Of a stretch of DNA of 64,000 bases, positions 63,845-64,000 are shown piece by piece; position 1 is the first letter of the stretch, and the number at the start of each line of letters is the position of its first letter. Location of the stretch: the NCBI RefSeq assembly GCF_018336975.1, contig NZ_CP025572.1, positions 151,495 to 215,494 on the forward strand. Reading direction: 5' to 3'. The position numbers were made by a program, and so were the translations under genes. This DNA is from Marinomonas sp. CT5. GTDB lineage: Bacteria; Pseudomonadota; Gammaproteobacteria; Pseudomonadales; Marinomonadaceae. Under the pieces are notes generated by a model, which was given only the letters and a program-made list of their open reading frames with translations, was not told where the DNA came from and did no database searches.

Positions 63845-64000
63845 ATGGCTGATTTTAAAACCCATGTGACTGTGGCGGCCGCACTGAGTGCGCCTTTGGC
63901 GGCTACCAGCTTTATTATGGGCTTCGCCAACATGAACGAGGCGATTTTTTACGCCTTGGCCGGCACGCTTGGTGGCTTGTTACCAGATATAGACGCCGAT
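63845..64000 (+). CDS. YdjM-like membrane-bound metal-dependent hydrolase, 3' end outside window
   Basis: An open frame from the ATG at 63845 to the window end, 52 codons. The start MADFKTHVTVAAALSAPLAA and the segment ALAGTLGGLLPDIDAD match the N-terminus of the LexA-regulated YdjM/metal-dependent-hydrolase family, in which the early His and the PDID aspartates are conserved. The first hydrophobic helices are visible. The rest of the protein cannot be judged. Confidence 0.7.
   Translation, partial: MADFKTHVTVAAALSAPLAATSFIMGFANMNEAIFYALAGTLGGLLPDIDAD

Overview
The window reads as chromosomal DNA of a marine gammaproteobacterium, most likely Marinomonas or a close Oceanospirillales relative. 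This is inferred from gene content (TRAP and BCCT transporters, oleate hydratase, a RIO-type kinase, several c-di-GMP enzymes) and moderate GC, not from a marker gene. I saw no rRNA, tRNA, insertion sequence, phage gene or CRISPR array. Both ends cut a gene: an inositol-monophosphatase-family enzyme on the left and a YdjM-like membrane hydrolase on the right.

Layout. 0-13 kb is mostly single genes: a YgjP-like peptidase, an outer-membrane channel, a queuosine-precursor transporter behind a preQ1-I riboswitch, an HPP protein divergent from a TetR regulator with twin operators, a RIO kinase, an unknown repeat protein with a MatP-like end, two diguanylate cyclases, RhlE with a structured upstream region, and a porin-like protein. 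13-20 kb is a GntR-controlled TRAP operon with a dehydrogenase, a DapA-like aldolase and a ribokinase-like kinase, probably for a sugar acid. 19.7-24.2 kb is a tetR-bgl-transporter operon for beta-glucosides, divergent from an Old Yellow Enzyme. 25.7-32.6 kb holds an aminotransferase, a GFA protein, a stand-alone Lrp ligand domain, a two-component system, and a DUF2271/PepSY-flavoreductase pair. 34.1-40.7 kb is a sugar ABC importer with a GH32-like enzyme and a LacI regulator; the same palindromic operator lies before the regulator and before the importer. 40.8-43.9 kb has an alcohol dehydrogenase, an Lrp regulator and a PAS-GGDEF protein. 44-45.5 kb holds a short threonyl-tRNA synthetase paralogue lacking its TGS and editing domains, behind what looks like a threonine attenuator. 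45.5-57.5 kb has oleate hydratase, a four-helix-bundle protein, a BCCT transporter, a phosphatase/lipid-kinase fusion, a LysR/MFS pair, a B12-radical SAM enzyme and a DsbA-like oxidoreductase. 57.6-63.6 kb has a universal stress protein, glycerate 2-kinase, a 994-residue phosphoserine-aminotransferase/2-hydroxyacid-dehydrogenase fusion and MtgA.

The most interesting system is the short ThrRS. A 23-codon leader ORF carries five Thr codons within seven, followed by a strong intrinsic terminator and a second, overlapping hairpin with its own U-tract. This predicts that low Thr-tRNA charging switches on an editing-less synthetase. Next in interest are the SerC/SerA-type fusion, the MatP-like repeat protein, the preQ1 riboswitch and the structured RNA upstream of rhlE. 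All calls come from reading the sequence; no database search was run.
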